From Turritopsis dohrnii (Eukaryota > Cnidaria > Hydrozoa > Anthoathecata > Oceaniidae), in contig BQMF02000137.1 in the NCBI GenBank assembly GCA_027922465.2, positions 434,001 through 498,000 on the forward strand: a stretch of 64,000 bases of DNA, in the 5' to 3' direction. The position numbers and the translations under genes were made by a program. Position 1 is the stretch's first letter. Every line of letters starts with the position of its first letter. Positions 1-11,459 of the stretch are shown in pieces. The notes under the pieces are model-generated. The model had not been told where the DNA came from and ran no database searches. It worked only from the letters and a program-made list of their open reading frames with translations.

Positions 1-187
1 AAAAAACGTCAGTTATCTCTATTGGTTCCCGAGATAATTTTCCCTAAACATCGCATTCGATTAGGGTCTCAATACAATGGTTTAACACTGACGTCACACA
101 AAATACAATAAGATAATCTCTTCACAACTCAATCTACCATTTTGTGTGACAGACAGACAGACAGAGAATCGGCTATTAATATATAGA
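1..187 (-). mobile_element. Helitron 5' end, cut by window edge
   Basis: Read on the minus strand, the sequence starting at 187 is TCTATATATTAATAGCCGAT preceded by A, the A|TC start typical of Helitrons. It continues through a short GTCT-type repeat and a stretch beginning CACACAAAATGGTAGATTG. The first ~80 bases match the 5' ends of the elements at 4336 and 49417-50274; farther in the sequence diverges. The 3' end lies outside the window. No coding sequence is seen. Confidence 0.75.
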
Positions 188-342
188 TTGAATAATTTTG
201 TTTGTATATTTTTTTTGAGATTTCAAGATTCATATTTTAGACCTTTGAAAAAAAGGTAACATTTCGTTTTGTTTTGTGCCTAACAGTTTTTCTGTCTGAC
301 TAGATAAATGAATAATGAATATTTCTGGCATTTGATATCACC

Positions 343-1809
343 ATGCTGCTGACACGGATACTTTTTTCAAAGATGGGTTGGAGGCCCAGGAGTCTCGGTA
401 CTCCAGGAAAGCAGTGGATTGGGTAAGTATGCTTCATATTCCATTCCTGCATTGAATTTTATTCAAACGTATCTATAGCCAGTCATTAAAATGTATATAT
501 ATTAGGTTAGCTACAGGGGAGAATTCAGGACCTGCTAAAGAAATGCTATTAACTTAATTTCATAGAGATTACATAGACAACACCTTTAGTACATTGTAAT
601 GCGTTGAGTTTGTCCATAAATAAAAGTTTTATGTTGTATTTACAATGGAATGTATAGAAGAAAAAGCACTGATTATTCTATGGAAAACAGGCTACAGATA
701 CATTGATTTGTGATATTTGTTTTTGGAAGGGATCATTTTTGTGGGAAGATTAATTTTTTCTTGTGTGGTGCTTGTGTGGCTGGAAAATTTTCTTTCCACC
801 CTAATATTCTGTTTTGTTTTACATGTTTTTATAGTAACTTCCATTTATATACATTTTTAATTCCTTATGTAGTTATTTTGTATCGGAATTATTTTTTCTA
901 GGAAACATCGAAGAATACGTCCAGTCACCAGGCATATGCGCAAAAACCAACGCGAAAAAGCTGAGATGATCAGTCATGTTGAAAAAATGACAGAATTTTC
1001 GTACTTAACAGTGGTGAGTATCTCTTCCCTGCTTGTAAAAAAAACAACATTGTTTTTTTTTTATTCAATGTTAGATGTGCATCTTTATATTGACAAATTA
1101 ATGATGCTATTTGAATGTTATGCTTGTCTATAAAATACCATGTTGTTGCTAAGGGCCTTATTTATTGCTGGGATTCAATCTCCGTATTGGTTGGTTTCCA
1201 ATCATTTTGGAGAAGTACTGATTGTAGCAAATCTATGATCAAAGGAATCGATGAACATTTGGGTAACCATTCATCGAGTTATTAAGAGTCGTTAATGAGA
1301 AAGTAACATTCCAGAGAAATGCTTGACTGTTATGCGAAAACTTTAATGAAATTATTTAAAAGACGAGACAAGGATTGCTCAACCATCCAAACAAATGTTG
1401 TTAGGGTGATTGCCCAGCCCAATCTATTCATGCAAATGAACTGCTGATGACGAACTGACTTTAGTCGAAACTTCTTTTATATTTTATTCCACTTTTAAAT
1501 AAATTACATATATAAAACTTCTTGTTCTTGTTCTTGGTCTGAAAGTGATTCATTGTTTGTGGTAGTGGTGGTTTGGGTTTTTCTGTTGGTCCCTCTCCGA
1601 AACAATTTCCACCCAAAATGGTCTGTTTGTTATAGGAAGAAGCTCGAGAGACGGAAGAGGAGTTAAATGAACGACTAGCGACAGAAAGACGTCAGAAATG
1701 GCAGCGACGTACTCTCGGATATGACGTGTTTGGATTAGGAGCCGGTAAACCCAGTGTCCTTGATCACTTGATGGTATCCGACAAAAGACGCTATCGAAAA
1801 GATGAGTGA
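343..1809 (+). CDS. MRPL57: Mitochondrial large-subunit ribosomal protein mL63 (MRP63)
   Basis: Three exons, 343-422, 902-1013 and 1636-1809, join in frame to a 121-residue protein; introns are GTAAGT...AG and GTGAGT...AG. The N-terminus carries PGKQWIGKHRRIR, which closely matches the PGRQWIGKHRR signature of animal mL63, a small basic protein of the mitochondrial large ribosomal subunit (about 102 residues in human). The rest is basic and helical, rich in Arg, Lys and Glu, as in the family. The ATG at 343 is chosen because it opens a short basic, hydrophobic stretch suited to mitochondrial targeting just before the signature. A candidate AATAAA lies about 520 bases after the stop. Confidence 0.9.
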
Positions 1810-2325
1810 TCTACATTACTTTGGAATGTTGTTGATTTGAATGAAAATATGTCGACATATATCAAAAGATTGTCCTAGCGCTAGAGACCCGGTGGACAAA
1901 ATTTATTGAAAGGTACTCCGATTGAGTACTTCTCTATAGATAATATACACACTGTTTGAAGGAAAATGTTTTTTCGTCGTAGTGACTTGATGTTTTTGCC
2001 CTCTGGAAAGCTGCAAGTAATATACTATATAAATATCTTTGTTAACAATGCAGATTACTTCGTAACTAACACGTGAGAGAGAAATGAGATATTTAGGCTG
2101 GACTTGAAAGAAATCATCCTAGTCTTCTTCAGTAGGAAAATGCGAATGTTCTTTTTGTTGCTCTGTAACTGCCATCTGAAGGATATGTTCAATTATTCAC
2201 CCTTTGAACTCGACGAAAGTGAAATTTTAAAACAGACCACTATGAGGGTGTGATACCAGATATTTTTCAATCAATTTCAAACTTTGCGATAAGGGGCTAC
2301 TTTCTGTTTACTATCAAGTGAACTA

Positions 2326-2331
2326 AATAAA
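2326..2331 (+). terminator. Candidate poly(A) signal for MRPL57
   Basis: AATAAA hexamer about 520 bases downstream of the MRPL57 stop and before the first transposon. The hexamer is common in AT-rich DNA, so this is tentative. Confidence 0.35.
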
Positions 2332-2494
2332 CTATCCCAACCACCATAACAATTACTTGCTGTGGGATTTGTATATAAAGATTTTCCATTTATGTCATTA
2401 AGTTACACATACCTGTTTTTTTGGTTTTTTTACAAGAAACAAACCAGTGAAAAGCCCTAGTACTGAGTGTTTCTTTATTTTTTTGAGTTTTGTA

Positions 2495-2694
2495 GTAGAA
2501 AATATTGACCCCTTAGAATATTTTCACCCCCGTGGTTTACGCTTATGACTAAACCTAACCCCTGCTAACCCTAGGGATATGTATATACGCTTTAACATAT
2601 CCCTGCTAACCCTAACAATAACAAAGAAAACCTAACAAGTCACAAGCGTAAACCACGGTGGGTGAAAATATTCTAAGGGGTCAATATTTTCTAC
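2495..2694. mobile_element. 200-bp MITE with ~55-bp inverted ends
   Basis: The left arm begins GTAGAAAATATTGACCCCTT at 2495; its reverse complement ends the element at 2694, and the arms pair over about 55 bases with few mismatches. The short centre contains repeated CCCTGCTAACCCTA. A TA dinucleotide lies at each edge, which would suit a mariner-like or related element. There is no coding capacity. Confidence 0.75.
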
Positions 2695-3210
2695 ACAGTT
2701 TTCAGTACTGACAAGTTTCTTATTTTGGTTTCTAATGGTTACAGTAGGCAACACGATCGAATCGACGTTAACAAAAGACCATTCGTCCAAAAAAGTAAAC
2801 TTAGCAATATTAACTTTCTTAATTTTTTTGAAGCCAAAAAATTTCAGTACTTGTTAAAGTTTCTTATCTTTTATGCTTCGGTATCTAGATTCTATCTACA
2901 GTAGTCAACTCTCCCTCTCGAATTCGAACTCGTGTAATTCGAACTTTTACTAATTCGAACTGTTTTGATCGGTCCCCCTTCAGAATTCCCTATGAAACCC
3001 TTATAGCAAATCTGTGCAATTCGAACGAACCTCTGTACTTCGAACTTTTACTAATTCGAACGGCTTTAATTGGTCCCCTGGAGCAAAAACTCTCTGTAAT
3101 TCGAACTTTTCAAAAATTTGACAAAACTAAAGACGGTTTTTGATCATCAAATTTCATTAATTTTCATTAATTCACGCTTAAATACATGTAAATAGTGTTT
3201 TTATCCTGTG

Positions 3211-3465
3211 CTACAAATTTTGCAAGGAACTTGAAGCCCCTTTTCATAACCTAAGTTACATCGTTTTCCAGTAACCTCGACATAGCATTGGGAATACACG
3301 TCACTTCTGATGAAGTAAAAAATTGTCTTGGCAAATTTACCAGAGTCTCCTTTTTTTCAAGTGACCGACAGCTCGATCATCTTTTTCCATGCAAACAGCA
3401 AATTTGTCAACAATATTTTCTGGCTCCCGTCGTACTTGCAATATTTCTCCAAAACATCGGAGTCC
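3211..3465 (-). pseudogene. HIRAN-like domain fragment
   Basis: On minus, two frames with one shift give ILQVRREPENIVDKFAV, then KDDRAVGHLKK, then VYSQCYVEVTGKR and EKGLQVPCK. This spacing (REP-N...D.FAV, GHL, VTG.R, GLQVPC) is the pattern of HIRAN-like domains often found in cnidarian repeat-associated proteins. An in-frame stop and a frameshift break it. HIRAN domains bind DNA 3' ends in helicases such as HLTF; the role in mobile elements is not known to me. Family assignment is from memory of the motif. Confidence 0.55.
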
Positions 3466-3489
3466 AAATAAAATATTATTAAAAACATG

Positions 3490-3945
3490 ATGCCCTTTGA
3501 TGTACATTTTTTTAAAAAAAAGTTTGAATCTCAGAAAAATCTGCTGAAGAAAGCAATTAATGAAGAAAACGATCCATTTAAAGATCTTGAAGAGGCGATC
3601 AATGATTTTCGAGAAAGATTGCCTGATGAAGCGCCAGAAGATTTAAATGCTAGTGTGTGTGTATAGGATGTTGATGATGAGTTGTCCACAATGGACAGTA
3701 CGCAAAATGATGCTGAGATTTTAGCCATCACGCGATGCTGGTGCAGATGATGATGAAGAGGTTGATGATGAATGTTGATTTTTATGATGAGTAGTCACCA
3801 ACACATCCATCATCCCATAAAGTTGAAAGTGCTATTGAAATCCTCCAACGACTTGCCCTGTTTTATAATGAGGGAGGAGATGAACTGCGAAAATTTATAT
3901 CCAAAGCAGACATGCATGCTCAAAAAGCCTGTATCGGTAAAAAGT
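3490..3945 (+). pseudogene. Tigger-like transposase C-terminal remnant
   Basis: A plus-strand reading gives NEENDPFKDLEEAINDFRE, then DDELSTMDSTQNDAEILAI after one stop, and, in a shifted frame, AIEILQRLALFYNEGGDELR. The acidic linker followed by the helical ALEALRILR-type tail is typical of Tigger/pogo transposases downstream of the DDE core. At least one stop and one frameshift inactivate it. Confidence 0.5.
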
Positions 3946-4335
3946 AGCAAAAAAACAGTACCTTTTTTGAATTATGTATTTTTTGCGGTACTTTCAAGGA
4001 AGTGGAGATTATGGGGGATGATTTCGTCGGGGAAAAGTTACGTCGGGGAAAATTTTTCGTCGAGGAAAATTTCGTCATTTCGCAAAATTTTACCAATACT
4101 TTCTCATAAACTTCGATTTTTCAAAACTTTTCTTTATTCTAATGTTTCTTTTTATTTGAATTATTTGTATAATTTAGCCTTTGTTAGGTGTTAATTTATT
4201 TATTTTGCCCACTCCAAGCGGTTTCCAATCCGACAAAGTTCCGCCTCCCTTTTTGTTGCATTCAATGTTCCAGTCAGTTACTTCTCCCTTTTTAACCAAG
4301 TTTTTATTTGTTATAATAATAATATATTTATATAA
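3946..4335. other. Non-coding gap with short direct repeats
   Basis: Between the Tigger remnant and the Helitron start. It contains three close copies of a GTCGGGGAAAA/GTCGAGGAAAA motif at about 4027-4075 and otherwise AT-rich sequence. No gene is seen. Confidence 0.4.
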
Positions 4336-4356
4336 TCTATATATTAATAGCCGATT

Positions 4357-4406
4357 CTCTGTCTGTCTGTCTGTCTGTTTGTTTGTTTGTTTGTTTGTTT
4401 GTTTGT
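4357..4406 (+). repeat. (TCTG)n/(TTTG)n microsatellite in Helitron 5' end
   Basis: A run of GTCT units followed by TTTG units just inside the Helitron start. Equivalent short tracts sit at the same place in the copies ending at 187 and 50274, so the microsatellite is part of the family. Confidence 0.8.
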
Positions 4407-5324
4407 AAGTCACGCAAAATGGTAGATTGAGTTGTGAGCGAAATTATTTCTTTTTTTGTGTGCGACGTGAGTTCGAAACAAATACATTGCAACCCCCAAT
4501 CGAACGTGACTTTTTTTGGCTGATGAACTAATAGGAATAACGTTTTGTTTTTATTATTATTGTTAGTTTTATATTCCACGTTGACTTGGCTTTGAAAACA
4601 CAGGGCATTAGCTGCAGTCAAAAATTCCGCGTTTACCGCGGTTTCCCAATTGGGGAGACAGAATTTTCCCAAACCACTTTTTTAAAAAGACTTATGTGTA
4701 AAAGTCTGACGATTAAGATAGAAGGGATTTTCGTTATCATTGTTTACTATGATTTCTTGATCACGTGCACTCAAACAGTTACGTAAGTTTGAGCAGATGT
4801 TTCCAGTTTTATTTTTACTTTTCTTTTTGCGAGCGCTCGAGAAATATTTAATTGATTTGAACAATGTGTGCGTTCCTTTAAACTTTTATTTATTTATTTA
4901 TTGTGCGTACTCTTTTTAAATCTTTGTGTCATGTCTGCAGTTCCAGTGTCTAGACATTTTGTGTTGTCTCGTTTATCACTTTTTCGAATTCGAACACAAT
5001 TTTATTCTACTTTGAATCTACTTTTCCATTTCATTGCTGCTTTTTCGTTTTGCGCAACGTGCTTGGTTTGTTTTTTTACATTGAGGGCTTGAAAAATGGC
5101 GCACGTGCGTTCGCCACGAACGTTGACTGATAGAATATTTCCAGTTACGTACGAAGATTGTAATAAATTTGTTCGCGCACGAATGACAACATAACCTTCC
5201 CATTTCATATTTGCAAAAAATAATACACAATTTTCACATTATTGAAACCACAAGCAGTACAAACTAGATTTTATACACGTCATTGGAACTTCCTTTGGGA
5301 AGTCGTGAAGTATAAAGAGAAAGG

Positions 5325-5340
5325 CAATCAGTCTCCTGTG
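5325..5340 (+). repeat. LINE target-site duplication, left copy
   Basis: CAATCAGTCTCCTGTG, identical to 11460-11475. It flanks the LINE on its 5' side and is host (Helitron) sequence. Confidence 0.85.
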
Positions 5341-5607
5341 GAAGAAGTCTCAGAAGTTTGGGAGTGCTACAAGCACTCTCGGTGAGTATTTTTCGGGGTT
5401 CTGCTCTCCCTTTTTCCCTTGCGTCGTCGGCCGACGCATTGACGATCTTTCAATCCCGGGCTTTTTTTCGGGTCCTTCCCCTTTTGCTAAGTATAAGTAC
5501 ACGCACCTTGTTCCGCAGCCTCATAAGTAAGGTTTTTCGTTTCTCCCAAATCCCCCGGGGTTGGATTTTTTCCCCCGGGAGGTATTTTTTGACAATACTT
5601 TGTCACC

Positions 5608-6852
5608 ATGGCTACCAAGGGTTCCCCTACCCCATCCCAAAATGGGAAGGGGACTTTTTCAAATATCTGCAGAATGACAAACAAAGAAGAGGCTAAGCAG
5701 GCATCTTGCTTCCTTTACTTCCCAATCATAAAACAAAAAACAGAAAATTTCGAAGAAGCAAAAAACAGGACTGCAATGGATATCATCGCTAAGTGCGATG
5801 ACATTGTCTTAGAACAAAATTGCATAAAATCTTTAACGTACATTGATAAGATGGACAAATGGTCTGTTCTTTTCAAAACACCAGAAATCCTAAAAGAAAT
5901 CGAAGCAGAGGCACAAACAGATTTCACGGTAAAAGGGAGGACATGCCAATTTATGCGCAGGTACCAGAACAATTTCCTGATTACTATTTTATGTGACCAT
6001 TTGGTAGAAGACAGCGAAATAAAAGAGGCTCTAGAGGAATTCATGGACATTAAGAACATTATACACTGTACATACAGAGATAGGCCTTATGTCCTAAATG
6101 GAAAGCGGCAGCTGCGGGGTTTCCTAAAAAAACCTGTGACTGAAGTTCCCTTTAGAGTTAGGGTGGATGGTATCCACTATCCCCTCTTCTTTAAAGGGAA
6201 AGTAATTAAATGCAAAAACTGCGACGAGCCCAGGAAATCCTGTGTCTGCCGTGAGGCGGGGGGCTCTGAGGAGAGCGAGAACCAACAACCACCACCGGAG
6301 GATCCGGGTAATGAAGGGACTGCCCCTACCCCAGACACACAACAAACTACCACAGAAACCCCGGCTGATGAGAACGAAAATGAACCTATGGAAGAAGGAG
6401 AAATTGTTGAGGCAGTAGGCGGTGTGGAGGAAAGAGAACCCGCTGTCTCTCTAGAGCGAATGCCTATTGAGAAGGCTAAGACGGGTTTACTCGCCTCTAC
6501 CCAGCTTACTGCCGAGGAGATAAGACTCCAAAAGATCGAGCAGGAATTAAGGGCTGTTGAAAGGGCAAAAACTGAATTTGAAAATAAAATCCGCTGTGGA
6601 AGAACTAAGTTAAAAGACCCCCGTCTGGAGTGTAGGGAAAGACCCAAGTCTAGATCCCCGGTGAAAACAACAAAAACACACTCTTTCTCCTCTTCCTCGG
6701 AGTCCCTGGCCGGCATAAGGCCTACATGTCCTCCCAACAACACCGGGAAATACTCCGAAAAACTTTCCAGAAAACAAACACCAAAAGAACAGGCCATTGC
6801 CCAATCTGTCAGGAAGATAAGGGCGGAGCAAGGACGGAACCCCCATAGATAA
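5608..6852 (+). CDS. LINE ORF1 nucleic-acid-binding protein
   Basis: 414 residues, uninterrupted, with a good start context (CACCATGG). The N-terminal two-thirds looks like an RRM-type fold as in Tx1-clade ORF1 proteins, ending in an FRVRVDG..YPLFFKGK segment before a Cys-rich knuckle CKNCDEPRKSCVC (residues 202-214). The C-terminal half is low-complexity: Pro/Thr/Glu-rich, then a charged helix around residues 300-330 and a Ser/Arg-rich basic tail. The expected role is binding the LINE RNA in the retrotransposition RNP. The stop is 25 bases before the ORF2 start. Confidence 0.8.
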   Translation: MATKGSPTPSQNGKGTFSNICRMTNKEEAKQASCFLYFPIIKQKTENFEEAKNRTAMDIIAKCDDIVLEQNCIKSLTYIDKMDKWSVLFKTPEILKEIEAEAQTDFTVKGRTCQFMRRYQNNFLITILCDHLVEDSEIKEALEEFMDIKNIIHCTYRDRPYVLNGKRQLRGFLKKPVTEVPFRVRVDGIHYPLFFKGKVIKCKNCDEPRKSCVCREAGGSEESENQQPPPEDPGNEGTAPTPDTQQTTTETPADENENEPMEEGEIVEAVGGVEEREPAVSLERMPIEKAKTGLLASTQLTAEEIRLQKIEQELRAVERAKTEFENKIRCGRTKLKDPRLECRERPKSRSPVKTTKTHSFSSSSESLAGIRPTCPPNNTGKYSEKLSRKQTPKEQAIAQSVRKIRAEQGRNPHR

Positions 6853-6877
6853 ATTCCTAACTTTTATTTGTATAAAA

Positions 6878-9800
6878 ATGGCTATGTATATAATATATTT
6901 ATTTATAATGTATGTGATCATCTCTGGGAATGTTGGAGGTCTGTTGACAGGCTCTCGTTGCAGAGATACTATAGACCTAATTAAATCAAATAAGGCAGAT
7001 TTTGCAATCTTACAAGAAACCCATATAGACGACAACCACCAACCAATCATCAATAGACTCTGGAATGGTAGTATTTATTACACCCCAGGGCACTATAACA
7101 CTGGTGGTACTATAATTCTCTGCAGGGAGCCTGTCGACAACCCTCAAATTATTTATTACGAAAATTTTTTATCTTTGCTCTTCTCCAGCCAAAAACAAAA
7201 AATACGAATAACAAACCTTTATGCCCCTTCGGGACATAAAAAGCAACAAAACAGACAAGAATTCTTTAAGAAAATAGATGCCACTCTTCCCAAACCGAAC
7301 GGAAACACACTTCACATTATAGCTGGAGACTTTAACATGGTCCTAGAATCCAAAGATTCAACTAACTATTTTAGATGTAATTCCTCTGATTCCTTGCTCA
7401 GATTGATAAATAGACAGGAAGTAGAAGACATTTGGAGAAAACAAAATCCCGATAAAAATGAATATACGCATATTTCTCCAAAAGGCAATCAAAATAGAAT
7501 AGATCGTGTTTATACGTCAGTCTGGGCGAGGAATTTAACACAAATTGAACACATCCAAAACCCTTTTTCGGATCACCACAATATGATTAAAATTAAAGTC
7601 TCCGAAAGCAATGTGAAGTGTGGGAAAGACCACTGGGTCTTTCCAAATCACGTTTTAAATAACCAAAATTATAATGAAAGATTTACAAACATCTGGGAAC
7701 AGTGGCGCCTAGACCCTCAAAAAGAAAATGACCCTATTAATTGGTGGGAGAAGGGCAAAGAAAAAGTCAAGTCTTTTACCTCTTCCTTTTGCCGTGTCTC
7801 ACATCGCAAAAAGAACAAATATATTAAATCTATACAAAGACGAATGAATAACCTTACAAAAAAGGGACAAGTAGACACCGCAAGGTTCTGCGAACTAAAA
7901 TTAAAATTAGCAAATGAGACGCGGCAAAAGGAAACTGTAGATATAGAATTACAAGATAATTTTTTTGATAACCTTAAACCCTCCAGGAAGCCGGTTATCA
8001 TGACTTCAATAAAAGACGAAAATGGTGATAAAAAAACAAACACCAATGATATAATGAAAGTTTTTATAACCTTCTATCAAAATCTTTTCCAGTCGGCAGA
8101 GACAAATGAACAATTTCAAGAGGAATTTTTACAAAAAATATCCAAAAAAATCTGCAAGGAATCAATCAACAATCTAGAGGCGGAGTGGTCTCTGGATGAA
8201 CTCAATACTGCCCTCCGTGGAATGGAAAATAATAAATCACCAGGCACCGATGGCATATCCATAAACTTCTATAAACACTTCTGGAACTTACTTGGCCCTG
8301 ATTTAATGCATGTTTTGAAACACTGTCTGAGACTGGGAACACTCTCTCCAACACAAAAAGAAGCCATTATCTCTTGTATACCCAAAAAAGGGGATACAGA
8401 GAACATTAATAATTGGCGCCCTATATCTCTACTTAATAACGATTATAAAATATTTGCAAAAACAATAGCAAACAGACTCATAGGGATCTTAGGAGAGGTG
8501 GTTCCCTCCTCTCAGACAGCCAGTGTGCCTGGTAGATCGATCTCAGAGAACACTTCGCTTCTGAGAGACTTGATTTTCCTTGCAAATAAAGAACAAAAAG
8601 ATTTGATTATATTATCCTATGATATGATCAAAGCTTTTGACTCTGTTGATTGGAAACTTCTTTTTAGAACGCTTGAAAAAATAGGATTACCACGAAACAT
8701 TATACACAGCATATCCATACTATACACAGACATCTATTCAAAAGTCAAGGTAAACGGCTTCCTGTCGGAAAACTTTAAGGTAACACGAGGAGTGAGACAA
8801 GGATGTCCACTATCAATGCCCCTTTTCACGGTTTATTCAATCCTAATGGCTTATGCTACCATTACAAATAAAAATATCAAAGGATACTCCATCGGAGATA
8901 AAGAAATCAAACTTTCCCAATTCGCGGATGATACTAACTTTATTACTTTTCAAAACTCTGTCTCACACATCCAAAACCTTATGACAAAATTCTGTGAGGC
9001 CTCCGGTGGAGGAATAAACCGTGAGAAAACCATTGTCTTCAAAGTTAGGGAACAGAGTCTCCCGGTCAGACTCCTGGGCATCCTTTTCAACAACAAAGGA
9101 GCGTGTGTTGAGGAAAACTGGGAAAAAATCCACCAAAAACTAAGAAAATTTGTCTATAGTTTTTCAAAACATAATTTAACCCTAAGAGGAAAAAAGATGA
9201 TAATAAACAATATTCTACTCTCACAGATCTGGTATGTTGCACAAACTGTTGCATCCTCTGCCAAACATGTGAAATTAATCCAAAAAGACATCTTCAATTT
9301 TTTTTTTAGGGGGTACAAAAATGATTTCAAAATCCTCAGCACTACGCTCAGTTGAAAATGGCGGCTTAGGGGTCTTAGATATAAATAAAATGATTTACTC
9401 TTTTAGAATATCTTGGATCGCGAGACTCTTTTCCCAACAAACATCAGACTATAAAAAATTAGCAAATAAAATTCTTGATTATTTTAATGATAAACAGTTG
9501 GGGAAATATGTGTTTATGACTCTCTTCTCCTTTGAAAATAAAGTTCCTCTGTTCTATAAAGAACTCCAAAGAGCCTGGCACTGCTTCTCTAAAGACAAAA
9601 GACCATTTCCATCAGACATCAAACAAATTATGCACGAACCGATATATGGTAACAAATTTATAGTAAAACCTGATGGAAATCTAAAAGTACCTCTGAAGCA
9701 GCCGAAAGGGGCAAAGGGGGTCATAAACACAATATCAGATATATCAAAAATAGCAGATCGTGGCTTTATATCCGAAGAATTATTCTATCTTTTGTCTGAA

Positions 9801-10454
9801 ACTCAGATTCCTCCCGGGGAGTTTATCAAAATTAAGACTTATATTCCTTTCATCTGGAAGGAAAAAATAAACAACAACTTTGATATCTCATACGAAAAAC
9901 ACTCTCCTCTTGTCTATATAAAAAATCAAAATATTGAGTTACATTTAGTAACTACAAAAAAAGCTTATTTACAAATGACAGAGGACGAACAGGAGAAAAG
10001 TACCTTACAAAGAGATATTGAGAAACTACTCGGGAGGACTCTGAGCTGGAAGAATATTTTTCGTAATATACATAAAACCTCTAGCAAAGCATTCAATGCT
10101 CGCTGGAGGTGCATGAACAATTCTTATCCGACAAATGAAAAACTTTTTCTTTGGAAAATTAAAAACAATTCAGTGTGCATTAGATGTGAACAAAACACGG
10201 AGAACACCCTGCACCTTCTCTTCTATTGTCCACAAAATCTTCCTTTTTTGTTTTATTTTTGTCGTTTTCTTTCTGATGGTGCAGGCTCTGCTCTCCCTGA
10301 AATTATTCTTCTGCGAAATAGTGCCAATAAACAAATTAACCTTCTCTCGGATTTTTACCTTACCTGCATCCTCAAACAAAGGAAAAATTTGCTAGACGGA
10401 ATAGTGGACGACTCTCTCCTTGTTTTTAAAAATTTATGTAATAAAATTTTCTAA
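6878..10454 (+). pseudogene. LINE ORF2 endonuclease-reverse transcriptase, one frameshift
   Basis: The first frame (6878-9355, 825 residues) has an endonuclease with SGNVGG, LQETH, AGDFNM and SDHHN motifs (residues ~15-245). The RT follows with NNKSPGTDGI, YDMIKAFDSVDW (about 8618) and FADD (8921-8932). The protein continues in another frame from about 9321 to 10454 with ENGGLG and a C-terminal knuckle C-x2-C-x7-H-x4-C (about 10176-10232). The shift falls near a T9/G5 homopolymer at 9299-9313, so it may be a single-base mutation or a sequencing error. Otherwise the frame is open, and catalytic motifs are intact. Confidence 0.85.
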
Positions 10455-10564
10455 TAGTTTATGTACAAAAATTATTTATTTATTTATTATATTTATTATT
10501 TATATCTATTTATAAAGCCATTATTTATATAAATTGAAGAGAATATATCAAACGAATTGGTAGA

Positions 10565-11250
10565 CATTATGGACACGACGCGGAGTTGCCGGGTCTCCCT
10601 AAAAAAACCGTGCAGCAAAGACCCGGACGAAGAAGACAAGAATAACGGTGCGGAGTTACCGGATCTCCCAAAAAAAACCGTGTTGCATGGAAAAAATCCA
10701 ATTCGTGGGGCGGTAAAGATGAACGGTGTTGGGGCTCACGGTAAAAAGCTACCATCCTTACGACCGAAACGAAAACACTCCTTTGGACACGGCGCGGTGT
10801 TGGCGGATCACCCTAAAAAAACCGGCCTTACCTAAAACGGAATGAACCTGACCGAAATAAAACGAAATGGACCCGGTGCGGTGTTGGCGGATCACCCTAA
10901 AAAAACCGGCCTTACCTAAAACGGAATGAACCTGACCGAAATAAAACGAAATGGACCCGGTGCGGTGTTGGCGGATCACCCTAAAAAAACCGGCCTTACC
11001 TAAGACGGAATAAACCTGAACGAAACAAACAACGAAATGGACCTGGTGCGGTGTTGGCGGATCACCCTAAAAAAACCGGCCTTACCTAAAACGGAACGAA
11101 CCTGACCGAAATAAAACGAAATGGACCCGGTGCGGTGTTGGCGGATCACCCAAAAAAAACCGGCCTTACCTTAAACGGAATAAAACTGAACGAAACGGCC
11201 AAAGGAATGGACATGGTGCGGTGTTGGCGGATCACCCTAAAAAAACCGGC
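10565..11250 (+). repeat. 84-86 bp tandem array in LINE 3' region
   Basis: Six clear units share GTGTTGGCGGATCACCC, then AAAAAAACCGGCC, then ACGAAATGGACCCGG. Starts of TGGCGG fall at 10801, 10885, 10969, 11055, 11139 and 11225, giving a period of 84 or 86. Two more diverged units occupy 10565-10690. The array is GC-richer than its surroundings. It lies after the ORF2 stop and before the 3' tail, so it is part of the transcribed LINE rather than a genomic satellite. Confidence 0.85.
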
Positions 11251-11459
11251 CAAAACTCTCGCGTTCAAAGACGAAGAAGAAGAGAAGAACGAAAGAAAAT
11301 ATGAAAAAACACTAAAAATTAGAAAATGAACAAAATTATATAAAAAATTGAAAAATATTATAAAACAAAAACAAAATATTGTATATATGTAAATAGAAAT
11401 TGTATAAACTTTTAGAATCTTACTCACTGGCACTTGGCCGTGAGGAAATACAAGTATAA

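Larger units (their letters stand above)
2897..3945 (+). mobile_element. Decayed Tigger/pogo-like DNA transposon
   Basis: The left end reads TA|CAGTAGTCAACTCTC followed by many AATTCGAAC motifs (2920-3110), the usual look of Tigger-type termini. The interior holds a HIRAN-like fragment on minus (3211-3465) and the C-terminal part of a Tigger-like transposase on plus (about 3490-3945). The helix-turn-helix and DDE core are missing, and I see no matching right terminus before the Helitron at 4336. The element is internally deleted and dead. Confidence 0.65.
5341..11459 (+). mobile_element. Full-length Tx1/L1-type LINE retrotransposon
   Basis: A 6,119-bp insertion bounded by a perfect 16-bp duplication. 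Order: GC-richer 5' leader (5341-5607), ORF1 (5608-6852), ORF2 (6878-10454, one frameshift), AT-rich spacer, then a GC-richer array of ~85-bp repeats (10565-11250) and a short A-rich tail. The apurinic-like endonuclease, the L1/Tx1-style RT and the C-terminal CCHC knuckle place it in the L1/Tx1 group. The exact direct repeats and nearly open frames indicate a recent insertion. Base composition differs visibly from the AT-rich flanks. Confidence 0.9.

Noticed and set aside
2899..3110. Repeated AATTCGAAC as an independent satellite
   Set aside because: The motifs begin right at a TA|CAGT terminus and fit the subterminal repeats of Tigger-type elements.
3772..4194. 140-codon plus-strand frame
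   Set aside because: It begins in the Tigger transposase remnant in a different frame and runs into AT-rich DNA.
6177..6797. 206-codon minus-strand frame inside the LINE
   Set aside because: Antisense shadow of ORF1.
10565..11250. CRISPR-like array
   Set aside because: The repeat unit is contiguous, without unique spacers, in a eukaryotic LINE 3' region.
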